Shown here in pieces: positions 4,707-6,071 of a stretch of DNA of 6,071 nucleotides. Position 1 is the first letter of the stretch; every line of letters begins with the position of its first letter. The stretch comes from Acholeplasmatales bacterium (GTDB taxonomy: Bacteria; Bacillota_I; Bacilli_A; Acholeplasmatales; Anaeroplasmataceae). The stretch spans positions 1 to 6,071 of the forward strand of contig JAEELC010000101.1 of assembly GCA_016288675.1 (NCBI GenBank). Reading direction: 5' to 3'. The notes beneath the pieces are model-generated. The model ran no database searches. It was not told the DNA's origin and saw only the letters and a program-made list of their open reading frames with translations. A program made the translations under genes and the position numbers.

Positions 4707-6071
4707 TTGGATATACGATCGACAATTGTAACATTAAGTGCTGACGTCCCAGCTGACCCGCACCTCAATGTTGGTATTTTAATTGCATTAATAATATTAA
4801 CAATACTTTCTGCTTTTTTCTCAATGAGTGAGACTGCACTTTCAAGTGTAAGTGTACCAAAGATTAAAACTTTGGTTGAAGACCGTAAAAACGGAAGCCG
4901 TAAGGCACTTTATTGCATTGAACACTTCGAAAAGTCATTAACTACATTACTTGTAGGTAACAACATTGTAAATACTGCTATGTCTGTAATTTCGGTTACA
5001 TTCTTTATGCAACTATTTACTCAATTAACTAGTGATATGGTTTCTATTCTTGCAACTATTATTATCACTATAGTTCTATTAATCTTTGGTGAAATTATTC
5101 CAAAGACTATAGGTAAAAAATATAATGAATCAATATCTTGTTTCGTAGGACCTGTCCTTTGGTTTTTAAGTTACGCAATTTATCCGCTAGTTTTACCATT
5201 TAGAGGACTTCAAAAGCTAGTTACTGGTCATGGTAAAACTAGTGAAACTCATGTAGATGAGGATGAACTTGGTTCAATCCTTGATACAATGGAGGAAGAC
5301 GGTTCGATTGAAGCAGATGAACGTGAAATGATAAAAAATGTATTTGATCTTAATGACCAAACAGTAGAAGATATTATGATTCCACGTGTTGATATGATTG
5401 CTATTGATGTTGAATCTACTATAGAAGAAGCAAAACAAGTTTTCTTTGAAAATAAGTTCTCGCGTATTCCTGTTTATAGAGAGGATAAGGACCATATTAT
5501 TGGTATCTTATATGAAAGAGATTTCTTCAGTGCATTGTTACAAAAGCCTCTTGCTGAAGTAACAATTGAAAACTCTATGAAGCCTGCTAAATTCGTTAAT
5601 AAGACAATGACTGTTGATAATTTGATTCGTGATTTACAACAATCAAAGATGCATATGGCTATTGTTTCTGGTGAATTTAACGACACATTAGGTTTAGTTA
5701 CTATGGAAGATGCCTTAGAAGAGCTAGTTGGTGAAATATATGACGAGCACGACTTTGGTAATGTTAATAATACATTAATTCACAAAGTTGATGATACAAC
5801 TTATATCATTGATGGAGATTGTGATGTTGATGAATTATTTGACACATTAAACATTGGTGACGCTCCTGATGAGGCTAAGGTATCATCTTGGATTTTTGAA
5901 TCCCAAGAAGAATTGCCTCGCCAAGGTGACAAAATGGACTACATCGCTTGTTATACACAAGAAGATGAAGACGGTGAATTTAAAGATTATGCAAAGAAGC
6001 TTTCTTTTGAGGTTATTAGAGTAGATAAGAGAAGAATTGAAAAAGTTCGTCTTACTATCTCTGATGCTACT
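4707..6071 (+). CDS. CNNM/CorC-HlyC family membrane protein (DUF21-CBS-CorC), 3' partial, start uncertain
   Basis: Members of this family are linked to magnesium/divalent-cation transport or tolerance; the exact substrate cannot be read from sequence. Counting from the TTG at 4707, the DUF21 membrane domain covers about 20-160. It has a first hydrophobic segment (22-38), then SMSETALSS, the GNNIVN motif (84-89), GEIIPKTIG (128-136) and further hydrophobic stretches to about 160. A cytoplasmic linker (DEDELGSILDTMEEDGSIEADEREMI) leads to two CBS domains, the first from VEDIMIPR (220) and the second from about 285 to GLVTMEDALEELVGE (329 on). A CorC_HlyC domain starts near 352 and is still open at residue 455, where the window ends. 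The frame has a stop at 4698-4700. The only in-frame standard start before the first membrane segment is this TTG, with no Shine-Dalgarno site; the first ATG (4824) would cut off that segment. Function call is firm, start is not. Confidence 0.88.
   Translation, partial: MDIRSTIVTLSADVPADPHLNVGILIALIILTILSAFFSMSETALSSVSVPKIKTLVEDRKNGSRKALYCIEHFEKSLTTLLVGNNIVNTAMSVISVTFFMQLFTQLTSDMVSILATIIITIVLLIFGEIIPKTIGKKYNESISCFVGPVLWFLSYAIYPLVLPFRGLQKLVTGHGKTSETHVDEDELGSILDTMEEDGSIEADEREMIKNVFDLNDQTVEDIMIPRVDMIAIDVESTIEEAKQVFFENKFSRIPVYREDKDHIIGILYERDFFSALLQKPLAEVTIENSMKPAKFVNKTMTVDNLIRDLQQSKMHMAIVSGEFNDTLGLVTMEDALEELVGEIYDEHDFGNVNNTLIHKVDDTTYIIDGDCDVDELFDTLNIGDAPDEAKVSSWIFESQEELPRQGDKMDYIACYTQEDEDGEFKDYAKKLSFEVIRVDKRRIEKVRLTISDAT

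Noticed and set aside
4617..4826. Riboswitch (for example Mg-sensing M-box) or translational bypass before the CNNM gene
   Set aside because: The region is short, matches none of the conserved M-box segments I know, and the hairpin with T6 is explained by termination; four further in-frame stops after the TAA at 4647-4649 argue against bypass without direct evidence.
5274..5686. Two minus-strand open frames (5274-5495 and 5474-5686)
   Set aside because: Both are opposite the linker and CBS domains of the CNNM-family gene, overlap each other, and show no protein-family features.

Overview
The window is an ordinary, gene-dense, AT-rich chromosomal segment with all genes on the + strand. It most likely comes from a low-GC Firmicutes-type bacterium. 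The evidence is the strong A/T third-position bias, purine-rich Shine-Dalgarno sites (AGGAG type), the mutS-mutL-miaA and aroQ-efp neighbourhoods common in that group, and a MutL that carries its own endonuclease motif. A standard genetic code fits: tryptophan is TGG throughout, and TGA ends aroK at a normal family length. I cannot name a genus.

Positions 1-3985 form a tightly packed, operon-like run: the 3' end of mutS, mutL, miaA, aroK and aroQ. The junctions are 5-8 bp, 1 bp, a 1-bp TAATG overlap and a 4-bp ATGA overlap, so co-transcription and translational coupling are likely. MutS and MutL are the mismatch-repair pair. MiaA isopentenylates A37 of tRNAs. AroK and AroQ are two shikimate-pathway enzymes, shikimate kinase and type II dehydroquinase.

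A well-formed sigma-A promoter (TTTACA, 17-bp spacer, extended TGn TATAAT) straddles the end of aroQ. It should give efp (translation elongation factor P, 4032-4589) its own transcription. efp has visibly more C/G-ending codons than its neighbours, as expected for a highly expressed gene. Its protein has an unusual tip loop: the usual KPGKG segment is replaced by LQNK and is one residue shorter.

Positions 4590-4706 hold a short inverted repeat, an orphan Shine-Dalgarno-like AAGGAG and a long imperfect hairpin ending in T6, read as the efp terminator. The last gene encodes a CNNM/CorC-HlyC family membrane protein (DUF21, CBS pair, CorC_HlyC domain) and runs off the window. It has no in-frame ATG or GTG upstream of its first membrane segment and no Shine-Dalgarno site at the only TTG, so its start is unresolved.

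I found no mobile element, CRISPR array, RNA gene or clearly new system. The points most worth a second look are the EF-P loop, the missing start signals of the CNNM gene with the hairpin and GC-rich patch in front of it, and an 11-base motif repeated four times in mutL.
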